Part shown: positions 18,901 through 29,083 of the stretch, one piece after another
Position numbering within the stretch: position 1 is the stretch's first letter
How the letters are laid out: every line of letters begins with the position of its first letter
Assembly (NCBI GenBank): GCA_003427395.1
Contig: BFEA01000001.1
Span: 7,851,917 to 7,897,113, forward strand
Direction of reading: 5' to 3'
DNA: 45,197 bases
DNA from: Chara braunii
Taxonomy: Eukaryota; Streptophyta; Charophyceae; Charales; Characeae
Program-made: the position numbers and the translations under genes
The notes under the pieces: model-generated
Databases searched by the model: none
What the model saw: only the letters and a program-made list of their open reading frames with translations
What the model was told of the DNA's origin: nothing

Positions 18901-20150
18901 TATTTGGTGGAAGCCTATAAGCAAGATTCCGTTATGTCTGAAATCATCCGTAAGTTCAACGAGAAGGATAAAGTACCTTCTGACAAATTTACGATGGTAG
19001 ATGGCTTGCTGTTTCTTGAAAAGGCAGCACATAAAAGACTGTGTATTCCTAATAGTGAGTCTTTGTGTACTTTATTTTTAGGAGAATGTCATGATGCAAC
19101 TGGTAATTTTGGCTATAGAAAGACATCAGCTAACCTAGTGCAGAAGTTTTTGTGGCCCACAATGATGCAAGATGTAAAGAAATATGTAGAGATCTGTCAA
19201 GTTTGTCAACGTGACAAACCAAGGACGCAAACACCTTTGGGATTGATAAAACCCCTGCCTATCCCTGCTGGACCTGGACAGAGTCTGTCCATGAATTTCA
19301 TGGATACTCTCGTGACCAGCAAGACTGGAAAAAGACATATATTTGTCATTGTGGATAGATTTATTAAATATGCAAGACTAATTACTATGCTTGAGACAGT
19401 CAGAACTGACCTCGTCATCAAGCTTTTTATGGATAACTGGGTACGTGACTTCGGTCTACCTACGTTTATAGTTAGTGACAGGGACATGAGATTCACCAAT
19501 GAACTGTGGCAAAGTACAACCCAACAGATGGGCACCTGGCTACAAATGACATCAGGGAACCACCCTGAGTCAAATGGCCAGGCTGAACAGATGAATTGTG
19601 TAGTACAACACCTGCTTCGACATTACTTCAAGCCAAGTCAGGATGATTGGGACGAGAAGTTGCCTCTCGTCGCCAAGCTGTACAATAACGTTGTGCATAG
19701 CACTACTGGCATGACTCCCAACCAATTACATCTCGGTTCGAAGCCCAGGTCAGCATTGGGTTTTCTATTACCTGCACTACAACAAAATGCATCACCTGGC
19801 AACATAAAGTTTGTTGTCAAATACGAACAGAGGCTGCAACAAGTTGTAAAGCAGATTAAGAAGGCTCAAGATGCCATGGTTGCATCTGAGAACAAACACA
19901 AACGACAATCTAACTTTCAGGTAGGAGAACGAGTCTGGGTAAAATTATCCGAACTGGGGCCAAGAGTTGGGGATTTCACGTAAACTGATGCCACAGTACT
20001 TTGGGCCCTCGGAGATCTTGGACATTGTAGGGGATCAACCAGATGGACCGTCATATGTGATTCGCATTCCTGCACACTTACGTACTCATCCTCTTTTTCA
20101 TGCATCCAAGTTGGCACTTTCGCTGTCACTGATCAATTTTCCTTTAGGAG
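18901..20150 (+). pseudogene. element 1 integrase
   Basis: DDE integrase that would insert the cDNA. Residues are counted from the ATG at 18688. The zinc-binding region keeps H135, C170 and C173, but the second His is Asn (N140, in DATGNFG). The catalytic triad is D206 (MNFMD), D264 (VSDRD) and E300 (GQAEQ); the last two are separated by 35 residues as expected. The C-terminal part shifts frame at about 19975 and continues with FGPSEILDIVGD and LRTHPLFHASKL (19967-20120). The HHCC change and the frameshift imply loss of function. Confidence 0.9.
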
Positions 20151-20154
20151 ATCA

Positions 20155-20403
20155 ATGCTGCCCCCAACCATGGATGAACACTTGGACATTGACGATATCA
20201 TCGAGCACAAGCCAATGCTTATACCCAAACCTCCAGGAAGGGGTCGACCGCCAAAGCCACAGATGCAATACCGAGTGCGGTTCAGACATCATATTGATCC
20301 TCAAGAAGACCGGTGGTTCACAAAAGAGGAATTAATGAAAACTGCTCCCCAAATTATCTACACCTATGAAAGAAATCTGAAAGGGAAGCAGCCTGTTCCA
20401 TAA
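20155..20403 (+). pseudogene. element 1 C-terminal chromodomain-like segment
   Basis: Carries DIDDIIEHKPM, a basic-proline linker (PPGRGRPPKP), then YRVRFRHHIDPQEDRWFTKE, which follows the Y-V-W pattern of integrase-fused chromodomains, though divergently (Phe where the first aromatic-cage Trp usually lies). In chromoviruses this module directs integration to marked chromatin. It ends with TAA 39 bp before the 3' LTR. Confidence 0.65.
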
Positions 20404-20428
20404 GAACTTCTCAAAGCACTATCGAAGT

Positions 20429-20442
20429 AAAGGAGGAGGGAA
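20429..20442 (+). other. polypurine tract of element 1
   Basis: AAAGGAGGAGGGAA ends exactly where the 3' LTR begins; the expected plus-strand primer. Confidence 0.9.
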
Positions 20443-21448
20443 TGCGAGGATCCGGGTCCTCGACAGGCGTAAGGGACCCCTGTTGCATCTGTGCCTGCCC
20501 TAAGTGAAGGCGGGCCTAACAAATCACGAGAGGCCCTCGGCTGTCAATTTCGTATTTGGGGTCCAGGAAGTTTCGTCGCGCCAGTTGATTGAAGGAAACA
20601 CAGGCCGAGCAGCGAAGAAATTCCCAGGCCTTCTAGGCTTTTCCGAAAGCGCAGGCCCTGGGCGAGATTCACAGCCTCATACACAGACAATTGGGAGGCC
20701 CAACCGAATGAAGCCCGGTAGTTGTACCAGAGGTGCAGCATCCTGGGGCCAACAGGAAGCTTCTGGGCCCGGGCCCAGGCTAGCCAGGCTGCGAAGTGAG
20801 GCAGGATCTTTCCATATAGGAAAAAGCTCGCTGCCTGGTGCCTCATTTGGACACTTGCATGCTAGTGGCAGCGCTGTTGGAGCGGACGCTCGCGGGCTGT
20901 GGCTAGCGCTGAGAGGCAAGGTGCGGGCACGTGTGGTCGTGTGCAGGGAAGGGCACTGCTGAGGGCAGCGCCATAGCCCATCCTCCATAGCTAGGTAGGT
21001 TTGGTCTATAGTGAGGCGCAGGGGGTGGTCTTCGGGTGTACAAAGGGAAGACGTGGATGTATGACGAGGGAGAGAGAGAGAAGGATGATGATGATGATGA
21101 TGTGAGGGCACATACCTGGTAATGGCGATGGTCTTCTACGGGCGACATCTTCAAGTACTTCGTTGGCTGCTGACGTCAATAGTTGCATTGTCAATTAGTA
21201 GGGTAATAGTAGCTGTGCATGGAGTAGGCTGGGCGCCGAGCGCCAAGTAGGGAGAAGGGCCTGGATACATATGTTGGTGGTGGCGAGAGCAAACTCCCAT
21301 TGAATTGACATTGGTTTTTAGTGTTACGATTCTCCATTGGTGGCATATTGGTGTAATGCTGCTTCCTGAACACTGTGATACGATCTGGTTTTCAATGTGA
21401 TTGTGCAATCTGTGTATTGTCATCTCGCTACTTCTCATTTTCCTTGCA
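20443..21448 (+). repeat. 3' LTR of element 1
   Basis: 1006 bp, TG...CA, matching 13131-14131. It is followed directly by CAAT (21449-21452), the second half of the target duplication. Confidence 0.95.
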
Positions 21449-21616
21449 CAATACACAAAAAGACTTCATGCATCCACTTTGAGCAATGATCATTACTCCT
21501 GGAGCAACACCAATCTCAAAATGTCGAAGTCCGACAGTCTTTGGAGAGCACTGACAAAGCCCAACATGTTTCTGCCAGTCCAGTGCACAGTGTTGTCAGG
21601 GGATTTTCCGTCAACC

Positions 21617-21912
21617 AAAAGGATCAAAGTTGTCCTCCTCATCAGGCCTATACTAATCCTCAACTAACCCTGCTTGTCAACTTCCGCTAATTTTTTTTTT
21701 TCTTTTTTTTTTTCCGAAACCTTGACGCAGGGGGAACACTTACCGAGGTGATAAGAGCACCCTTGGTATGTGGGCCCATATTGGAAGGCTCCGTCTATTG
21801 GTGGGGAAAGTCCCGCAAAGAAGCAACTGGACAATATTGAAAAGGATTAAAGTTGTCCTGCTCATCAGGCTTATACTAATTCTCAACTAACCCTGCTTGT
21901 CAACTCCCGCTA
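21617..21912. repeat. 74-bp direct repeat flanking a LINE-tail fragment
   Basis: Copy 1 (21617-21690) and copy 2 (21840-21912) share AAAGTTGTCCT, CTCATCAGGC, ATACTAAT and CTCAACTAACCCTGCTTGTC, with about six or seven substitutions. Between them lies a short LINE-tail piece beginning at a poly-T run. Confidence 0.85.
21690..21840 (-). mobile_element. LINE 3'-end fragment
   Basis: On the minus strand: CCCCACCAATAGACGGAG, then GGGTGCTCTTATCACCTCGG, then an A-rich tail. Same order as the 3' end of the LINE at 31375-31488. Confidence 0.65.
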
Positions 21913-22057
21913 GTCCTAAGATCCCATGGAGGAGCAACTGGACCCAGAAATGTATCGCTGGACTCAACTTGGAGTTTATGCCATCGGCATCAAGAAACTT
22001 CAGAGGTCGTTTTGAGCTGGTGGACCCTACCATGGTACCAAGCGCGACATTTTTTTA

Positions 22058-22135
22058 TGAAAAAAAAAACAAAAACAAACACTTCGATCTATTCTTTGGG
22101 AGCAGCACGTCCTGGGAACTGGGCCGAAAATCCCT
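22058..22135 (-). mobile_element. LINE-tail-related fragment
   Basis: The minus strand reads GGCCCAGTTCCCAGGACGTG then CTGCTCCCAAAGAATAGATC, matching the block at 12540-12590. Confidence 0.5.
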
Positions 22136-22907
22136 TATAATGAGATTGTAATAATGAACATTCGATGATGATTTATAATGTATTGAAGCCAATGTCTTGC
22201 TTCAATTGAGAAAGATTTCAGAAAAGTATTTTGAGAAAAAAATGAATAACGCAAAACTCTACTTCTATCCAACCCTTCATTCCAAGTATCCCTATCAACC
22301 CAACCACCTCCAAACTTAGCTATGCTATCATCTTTGTCAGGCCTATACCCGATCCGTGGCCCCAATATACTAGGCTACAGGGCAACGTGACCCACCCTAG
22401 CTCCGACCATCGTTGATCTGGCGGTAGCCCCCGATCAGTCACTGGATTGCCTTCCACCCTCAGCGAATCCCCAGATCTCTCTACAAGGCTTCACACCCCT
22501 GCCTACACAAGTTACAGGACAGACCTACGGTCACAACTTTCAAAAAGTTGGACTTCCGGGCTCGGCAGAATCGACAGTGGACTTAGTTGGGGGCTTGAGA
22601 CTCCTTTGGGGATATTAAGTCCACTGTCGATCTCGATCAATCATGATTGTACTTCCTACTTGCCATTGAAACATGTTGTCATAATCTACTTTTGACACAC
22701 ATCCTCAATCCCATGCTTTAAAAGTCAACCATTAACTTTTTTGCACAACAGAACCTAGCCTCCAAACTATCCATACCTCGAACGATGTTCTTTGCATTGT
22801 ACAATCTCTTATCCATTTTTCTGCCGTTACTTAAGAGACAAACTATGTAGAAGAGATATATCTGCGCAACACAAACACTCAACATCTATGACCTGTATGT
22901 CGGTGGT
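22136..22907. other. non-coding, one hairpin
   Basis: No recognisable coding sequence. Contains the hairpin at 22570-22631. Confidence 0.55.
22570..22631. other. 16-bp perfect inverted repeat
   Basis: ATCGACAGTGGACTTA (22570-22585) and TAAGTCCACTGTCGAT (22616-22631) with a 30-nt loop. Confidence 0.7.
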
Positions 22908-23235
22908 TGTGACGGACCCGCCGGTATGGCGGTCCGTCAGGACTAAGACGAAGGCATGAGGATGGGGGAGATGGAGATGGAGGTGGAAGGCACAACACAA
23001 CTCCAACGCGAACTCAACACGCACGTACTCCAAATTGTGCAAATGAAGAATGATGCTGAAAACAAACTGTAGCAGGGGTTTACTTGCAGCGGACTGACTG
23101 AAGTGGAGTGGACTGGCCTGATACTGACAGTGGTACCGGGTAGGACTGGACTAGATTGAATGAGCATACGGTCTGTGGGGTCAGACCATGACCTGGTCCT
23201 ACGTGCTGAATATGCAAAATAGCCAGATAGCCCTG
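22908..23235 (-). repeat. LTR2-family copy cutting element 2
   Basis: Minus-strand match to 14640-14903, ending GGGTCCGTCACA at 22908. It abuts truncated integrase coding at about 23235. No PBS follows the end (ACCACCGACATA), so it is a solo LTR, a 3' LTR or a fragment. Its terminal hairpin (22911-22938) has a 7-bp stem. Confidence 0.75.
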
Positions 23236-23743
23236 AAGTTTTTTTAATGACCTCAGCTTGACCATCTGTCTGAGGATGGTGAGACGACGAGAAGCGGAGC
23301 TGGTATCCATACACCTCATGTAGGCATCGCCAGAATGTGTTGGTAAAGCACGGATCACGGTTAACGATGATGCTCTGAGGTAAGCCGTGATCTCTCACGA
23401 CTCGGGCGAAGACGATGTCAACGAGCTCGTACCACGAGATAAAACGTGCCCGCTTCATGAAGCGATCGTCGACGACCAAGATAGTATCATAACCGCGCTC
23501 AGCTGGAGGGCGGAGGGGACCAACGAAATCCATCGAGATAGACTGCCAACGACCCTCAGGTATGGGTAGAGTTTGAAGTAACGTGTACGGAAGGTGGTTC
23601 ACACTGTTGACCCCTTGGCAGTTATGATACTTTTGGACGTAAGCTTTGACAAAGTCCTTGGACTTCAGCCAGACGTATAGACGACAAACACGGACCAATG
23701 TCTTGTGTGTGGAAGCCCATATGACCCACAACTGTCTGGTCAT
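23235..23743 (-). pseudogene. element 2 integrase, truncated
   Basis: Contains YHNCQGVN (a zinc-finger remnant with one Cys lost), SISMDFVGPL (first Asp), IIVNRDPCFT, where the second catalytic Asp is replaced by Asn, and HPQTDGQAEV (catalytic Glu). Sequence after EVIKKT belongs to the inserted LTR. It is inactive on at least two grounds: the D-to-N change and the truncation. Confidence 0.85.
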
Positions 23744-23825
23744 GGAACTCTACTATGACCTGGACGTGGAGCTGTCAAGTGAAGGGAACACATATATGTG
23801 GTTCGTGCTGATCAGACCTACCATG

Positions 23826-24460
23826 TCAGTACATGAGACCGTTCTCACCGAGGGAGTATGAAGGGATGGTCTTGCCACTCTGCAGTGTCGCATGAATGCC
23901 GCAATAATCCAAACATTGGTGGTACTGAGTGCGATATGCGCCGATCACCGATTGATCAACGGTGGTGACCGAGATGGCAGCAAGGTGGATGAGTTCTTGA
24001 TTGTGGTCAGGATGGCGGGACAAGGCAACGATGATGCAGTTCGTTTCACCCATGATAGACTGAGTGGTGAAACTGAACTCGGATAAATCATGGCACCAAC
24101 GTGTTTGTTGAGGGGAAAACTTGGGCTTCGTGAGGAAAGGCTGGACAACTGAGTTGTTCGTGTGCACCGTGAATGGCGTAAAGGGCGCCCTATGCAGATA
24201 ATGACATCAGTGTCGGGTAGCATAAACTACTGCGAGAACCTCATGCTCATGGCAGTGTCTTTTATCTTGACAGACAGTAGCTGACAGAGGTAGAAGAGGA
24301 TCGGGCAATCCCCAGCATAAGCCTCGACAGTCCCATCCTCCGCGATGGTCGGGGAGTAAGTGACGGAAGGACTGTCGGGGGAGGGAAGTGGTGGAAGAAT
24401 AGGCGTCAGTCGAGATGCAGTGTCAGCAGCAAGGGGGGGGTGGTGAGTGGGGTACATAGG
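23826..24460 (-). pseudogene. element 2 RNase H and connection
   Basis: Segments matching element 3: a His-Thr-Asn-Asn-Ser-Val-Val-Gln-Pro-Phe-Leu-Thr-Lys stretch, then SLGENGLMY before the integrase. Proline-rich and FYLCQLL segments lie upstream. Several frame changes separate them. Confidence 0.7.
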
Positions 24461-24538
24461 GATAAGGGGAATCAGGAGGGGTGAGAAACATTTGAGGAAC
24501 TACAGCTCCAACTGTAAAATTTGATGCATCGGTGGTGA

Positions 24539-25400
24539 CTATGAAGGGGTGATCAAAATTGGGGAGGCGAACAACCGGCTCACATTTCGCCGTCTTCTTG
24601 AGGGTGCGAAAAACATCATCGCAGGTGAGTTTCCAAAACCATGGCGGGTTCTTCCAGAGGAGGATGGGGGTAAGGACGTAGGAATAGATGTGTATCCTCG
24701 GATGAAGTTACTGTAGTAACTCGTGAGTCCAAGAAAACTGCGAAGCTGCTTGGTGAATGTGGGGATGACCCACTCCTCAATAACAGTGATTTCCGCTTCG
24801 TCCATGTGGTGACCGTGGTTAGATACACGGTGTCCTAAGAAGTCCACTTAATGTTGGACAAAGCGGCATTTGCTGAGTTTGGCATAAAAGTCATGCTTGC
24901 ATAAGCGTTGTAGTACATTGCAAAGGTATATGAGGTGGTCTTCTAAGGTACGACTGTAGACAAAAAATTAATCCAGGTATGCGAGAATATATTTTTCAAG
25001 GATGTCTTTGAAGATATCGTTCATCGTCGTCTGGAAGGTGGCGTGTGCGTTGGTGAGGCCAAAGGGCATCACCGTGAACTCGTAGTGGCCGCACCGTGAT
25101 GTAAAAGTGGTCTATGGTTGGTCCTCTGCAGCAACGTGGAGTTGGTGGTAACCGCTACGAAGATCAATCTTTGTAAAGAAGCGGTTGTCTGCCAGATGAA
25201 CAAACAACTCATCGACACGAGGCATGGGATAGTTGTTCTTAACCATGTAAAAGTTGAGGCCGTGATAATCAATGTAGAGGTAGAGGGTTTCGTCCGTTCT
25301 GTGAGCTAAGAGGACAGGTGCAACTTAGGGGGAATTACTGGGTTTAATGAAACCTAGTAGAAGGAGCTCCTCAAGTTGACGCTTGAGTTTCGTCGCCTCT
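24539..25400 (-). pseudogene. element 2 reverse transcriptase, catalytic box destroyed
   Basis: Minus-strand remnants include RSFLGLTSYYSNFI and FLGHRV at the C-terminal side. At 24968-24979 the catalytic box reads Tyr-Leu-Asp-stop (TAC CTG GAT TAA), so the last Asp of YLDD has become a stop codon. Further frame changes lie upstream. Confidence 0.85.
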
Positions 25401-25585
25401 AGAATTGAGAGTCGATAGGGTGCCTAATGATAGACACGATAGTCAGATACGATCTGGATGGAATACTCAATACCGCACATCGGGATAGATTTTGTTGTAT
25501 AAGAAATATGAGTGAAAAACATCGCAGTATTCTCGAATCAGACCATGAACGAGGGGCTCTAAGTCGACCGTGAACTGCGCGAGTT

Positions 25586-26330
25586 CTAAGCGTGTGCGTC
25601 AATATGAGACATACGTGTGGACTTGTCAATAGACGGTGGAGGAGCCTGAGATGTCGAAGGGGTATCCGCTGGTTGAGGGGTGGATGTAGAGATGAGAGCC
25701 ACGGAAATGGAGGAAGAGTCAGGGGGATCGGGTTCCAAGGAGATGATCTCAACGTTTGTACAGAGGGGATCATACTGAAGAAGAATCACAGTGTTCACTG
25801 AATAGAGGGTGACGTCCTCAGGACGTAGGAAGTGAGTGAAGTGGCGAAGGGTGGTGAAGGCAATGTCTGGGTGGGACGCGGAAGGACGAGGGTCATGGGG
25901 AAGGTAGGTCGGGAGGGGTATCGCCCGTGGTGCCAATGAAGAAGACTCGATAGGTGAGACCACACATCGTTTTGAGAACGAGTGTCTCGGTAGCCCATTG
26001 GGCCTCTGTGTCACGGAACTTGCGAGACCAAGGAGTGTCAAGGATAACGTCGTACTCATTTTCCAAAACGTCGAAGTATGCGGAGAAATGGTAGTGCGTT
26101 GAGGTGCTTAGGTACTATCCGGTGGCTGGAGGGTGAGGCAAAAGTGGAGGTCGGCGACCGTCTGATCGAAGAAGCGTTGAGTGTTATTATCTTCGAGGGT
26201 AATGGAGATAGGAGAGCGGTGCGTGGTCGGAAGAAATCTCCCTGCGAGCCGAGTCTCATAAAGCACGGTACACCCTCATAGATGTCCCCAGACGAATACG
26301 AATGATAGAAAGGGTGCAATCAGGGTTTGA
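25586..26330 (-). pseudogene. element 2 protease, broken
   Basis: The active-site region (about 26235-26260) reads MRLGSQGDFF where element 3 has WDSGSQGDFI. The Asp is lost from this frame, consistent with a small deletion. Downstream pieces match the protease C-terminus of element 3 in other frames. Confidence 0.75.
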
Positions 26331-27239
26331 AAGCAGAGCGAGAAGACAACGCATGACGTTAATATATCTCGTAAGTCGTTCCTGAGGAGCCTGAAGAATG
26401 CTCAAATCCCAGAGGGAGGACACAACATTCTTATATGTCGTCAACTGAGCACTACAACGAGCTGTGCAAATGGTGTGACGCGTCGGAAGTCTCGGAGGGG
26501 AAGGATTAAATACGACGGCCTGCTGTGGGGCAACTGATACCTCGACAAATGACAATGTAGAGGGAACTACGTCTGTCTTGTCCTGAGGAACCTTTGGGGT
26601 GGTAGCCAAATGGGCAAACTACGAGTCGGTGGTCGGGAAGCCGCCTTAGTGGTACATTGCACCGTGGATAGCTGGATGAGACTAGCCGTGGGCAGGGCCG
26701 GGGTGGGACAGCGATCGACGCTGACGAGAAATGTCACCATATTCTCGATCGAGGGCGGCATGGTATGAACACCGCGAGGAGGTGTATCAATCTTGACGTC
26801 AATGAAGGCAACTGTGATGGGCCTTGAGGGCGGCACACTCCTTAGGGGATACGGTTCCGTGAGGACGGACAAAACCCTGTGGGGTGTCCACCTGAGGAAC
26901 AATGAACGTGCGGGTGCCAGCGTGTGCAAACCGACTGCGAGAACGGCCCATGACGAACATAGCCATCTACGAGCGGTCGGCCATCAGGACAGTCTCGTCA
27001 TCCGAGTGATACTGGATGACATCCCGGAGCTTGAGGTCCTCAGGGGCGTCCCCAAGGGTAGGGTCGACGTGTGTCGTAAAGCCGTCTCCGTACTCGAGCG
27101 AACTGTAGCGCCGAGATAATGACGCTCCAGGCCGATCTGAGCGACGAAAGAGGCCGACGAAAGAGGAACATCCTCGGGTGTGTTGCCGCGTGACTAGGTG
27201 GTGGTGGCGGGTCGCGAAGAGGACGGGGTGTCGGAGAAG

Positions 27240-28905
27240 CGACTCCAGATCCTCTAGTATTGTCGATAAGCCTCGTAGGCCTGCTCTGTGGACGCGAAGG
27301 TTTGCCGCCAGAGCTCGATGCGGTAGTGAGTTGGAAGATTGACAACAAACTGGTCGATGAGAATGACCTCTAGCAAGAACGTCTTATCGCAGGTAAGGCG
27401 AGCGTCCGGAAACACCCGGATGTGACGCTCTATATCTTCTGGTGCAGAGGACCTGAATCATCGGATCTGGGTGACCTGATCTAAGGCGTTCGTCGTATCG
27501 TTCCGAGCGCCATAGCGGTCCTGAAAAAAGGCGGTGAAGTCCGCGAAAGTGGGAACGTCACCCTTGCGGACGCAATGGGTATAAAACCATACAATAACTC
27601 TCCCATGTAGTGAAAGGGCCGCCTCAGAATTTAGTTGCGAGCAAAGAGCACCACAACTCCCGACTAGTGTATGTTAGCGTCAGCGAGTGCGTCGCTGTGT
27701 GCAACCTATGCGACACACAAAGTGTGTCATCACAATCAGGTATATCAAATAAACGCACAAGGGGGGGACCACTGTGCTGACAGTGAGGGGAGAGAGGCCG
27801 AGATGCTGGCACTACGGCGGCAAGTGTCGGGGCCAGTGCAGGGGTGAAAGTGAAGACAAATTGTGGGCCGTGGCTGCTGGCAGAAGGTTAAACAAAGGTG
27901 GAGGCAACGACCGCAGACACCTTTGACGGAGTGTCAAGGTAGGAGGGTAGAGGTGGAGGAACAGGTCGAGAGAAGCGAGCTTGCAAGACCGAAGTGTGAG
28001 AGGCACTGACGAAAGATGGAGGGTGAGGAATCTGTGACGGGTTAGGATGTCTTAAGGTGAGTATCTCTGCCTATATATGCACCATGGTGGCCTGCAAGGT
28101 AGCCACTCGCTGGGTGCGCGGGGTCGGAGGTGGAGGAGTCGGGGGGTGATGAAGTGTAGGGTGTCATGAAGTGGGAGTGAGGAGACAGAGGGAGGAGGTT
28201 GGACTCCGAGCCGTAATTCGTCACCGGTGCGGAAAGTTGAGAAAAAACACTGGGTGGGTAGGTGAGACTGTGTGGTTAGATACCGGTATGTTGGTGGCAG
28301 CACCTACGGTAATGTTCGAAGCGGCTGGGGTGGGGGGGGGCGATAAAGGTGCCGCAACGGACGGGGTGGTCTGAGTGGCAGTGACACTCACGAATGCAGA
28401 GGGGGAATGCTGAGCATGACCCGCGGAGGAGGAGGAACCACCACGTCTCCATGTCTGAAGGCGTGGGTGGGAGCCAGGAGGGGATGAAGTGTGGGAGCGG
28501 TGGGGAGAGCGATGAGGAGAACGCTTGATGTGATGGACGTCAAGGGCGAGCACATTAAGTTGCGGTTGCATGGGTGCAAGCGCATCGAGTCGCGCTTGCA
28601 TAGGTGCAAGGAAGACTGCAAGGATGGACTCAAGGTCTGTAGGGGTCTGACCGAGGACTGCTGGCTGAATGACCGCCTAAAAGTTGGATGGCGCCGCATC
28701 GATCTCTCGGATGTACTCCTATCCATGTATGGTGGAAGGATGGGGGTAGATATGGTGGGAGGTGGAGAAAGAGGTGAGAAAAGAGGTGGGCTGGTTTGTG
28801 AGGAATGGGGTTCACCGGTAAGAGGGAGGGGACCGTGAGAGCGAAGTAAGTAGTCGTGAGTCGGCTCACTCTACGACCAACGGATCGTGTGTGAGAGGAT
28901 GGCAT
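27240..28905 (-). pseudogene. element 2 gag remnant
   Basis: Pieces match the gag of element 3: PLVRLFDI (about 27740-27760) corresponds to PLVRLTDI, and about 27290-27560 matches the block that in element 3 reads FQAFLEDRFEAR to LIDHFLASLP and ELWR. The N-terminal part is proline- and serine-rich and low in complexity. Multiple frameshifts and stops; no zinc knuckle recognised. Confidence 0.7.
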
Positions 28906-29068
28906 GAAGCCGATCGAAGGGAGAATATCCGTTCGGGTCCGGGGTGCCCGACGGGAGGAGTCGGAAAAGGAGGGGGGGTTAGAAGAACCCTAAAAAACCC
29001 CTAACCGGAGATTGGAGGGTTAGGGTAGAATAACGTGGATCTAATCAAGAAAGATAATAATAACCATG
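28906..29068 (-). other. element 2 leader with CCCTAA-type motifs
   Basis: Homologous to the element 3 leader (42180-42490). Contains CCCTAAAAAACCCCTAACC and GGGTTAGGG, telomere-like on both strands. Confidence 0.6.
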
Positions 29069-29083
29069 AAGAGGAGAGGCAAC

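Larger units (their letters stand above)
13131..21448 (+). mobile_element. Ty3/Gypsy LTR retrotransposon, element 1 (dead)
   Basis: The element has two direct LTRs of about 1.0 kb, each starting TGCGAGGATCC and ending TTTTCCTTGCA. It has a tRNA-complementary PBS 3 bp after the first LTR, a purine tract before the second, and CAAT flanking both sides as a 4-bp target duplication. The internal order protease, RT, RNase H, integrase, chromodomain-like end is that of Ty3/Gypsy. Gag is not recognisable: its expected place is filled by a foreign LTR, a tRNA-like segment and pyrimidine-rich DNA. The pol is broken by frameshifts, stops and a 684-bp insert. The LTRs differ at scattered positions, so insertion was not very recent. 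Confidence 0.93.
23235..28905 (-). mobile_element. Ty3/Gypsy element 2 (truncated, heavily decayed)
   Basis: Gag, protease, RT, RNase H and integrase remnants occur in order on the minus strand, each homologous to the better preserved element 3 (35905-42175). Integrase is cut at about 23235 by LTR2, so the integrase C-terminus, chromodomain and 3' LTR are missing. The 5' leader runs from 28905 to about 29077, where a LINE is inserted. Coding is spread over many frames. Confidence 0.88.
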
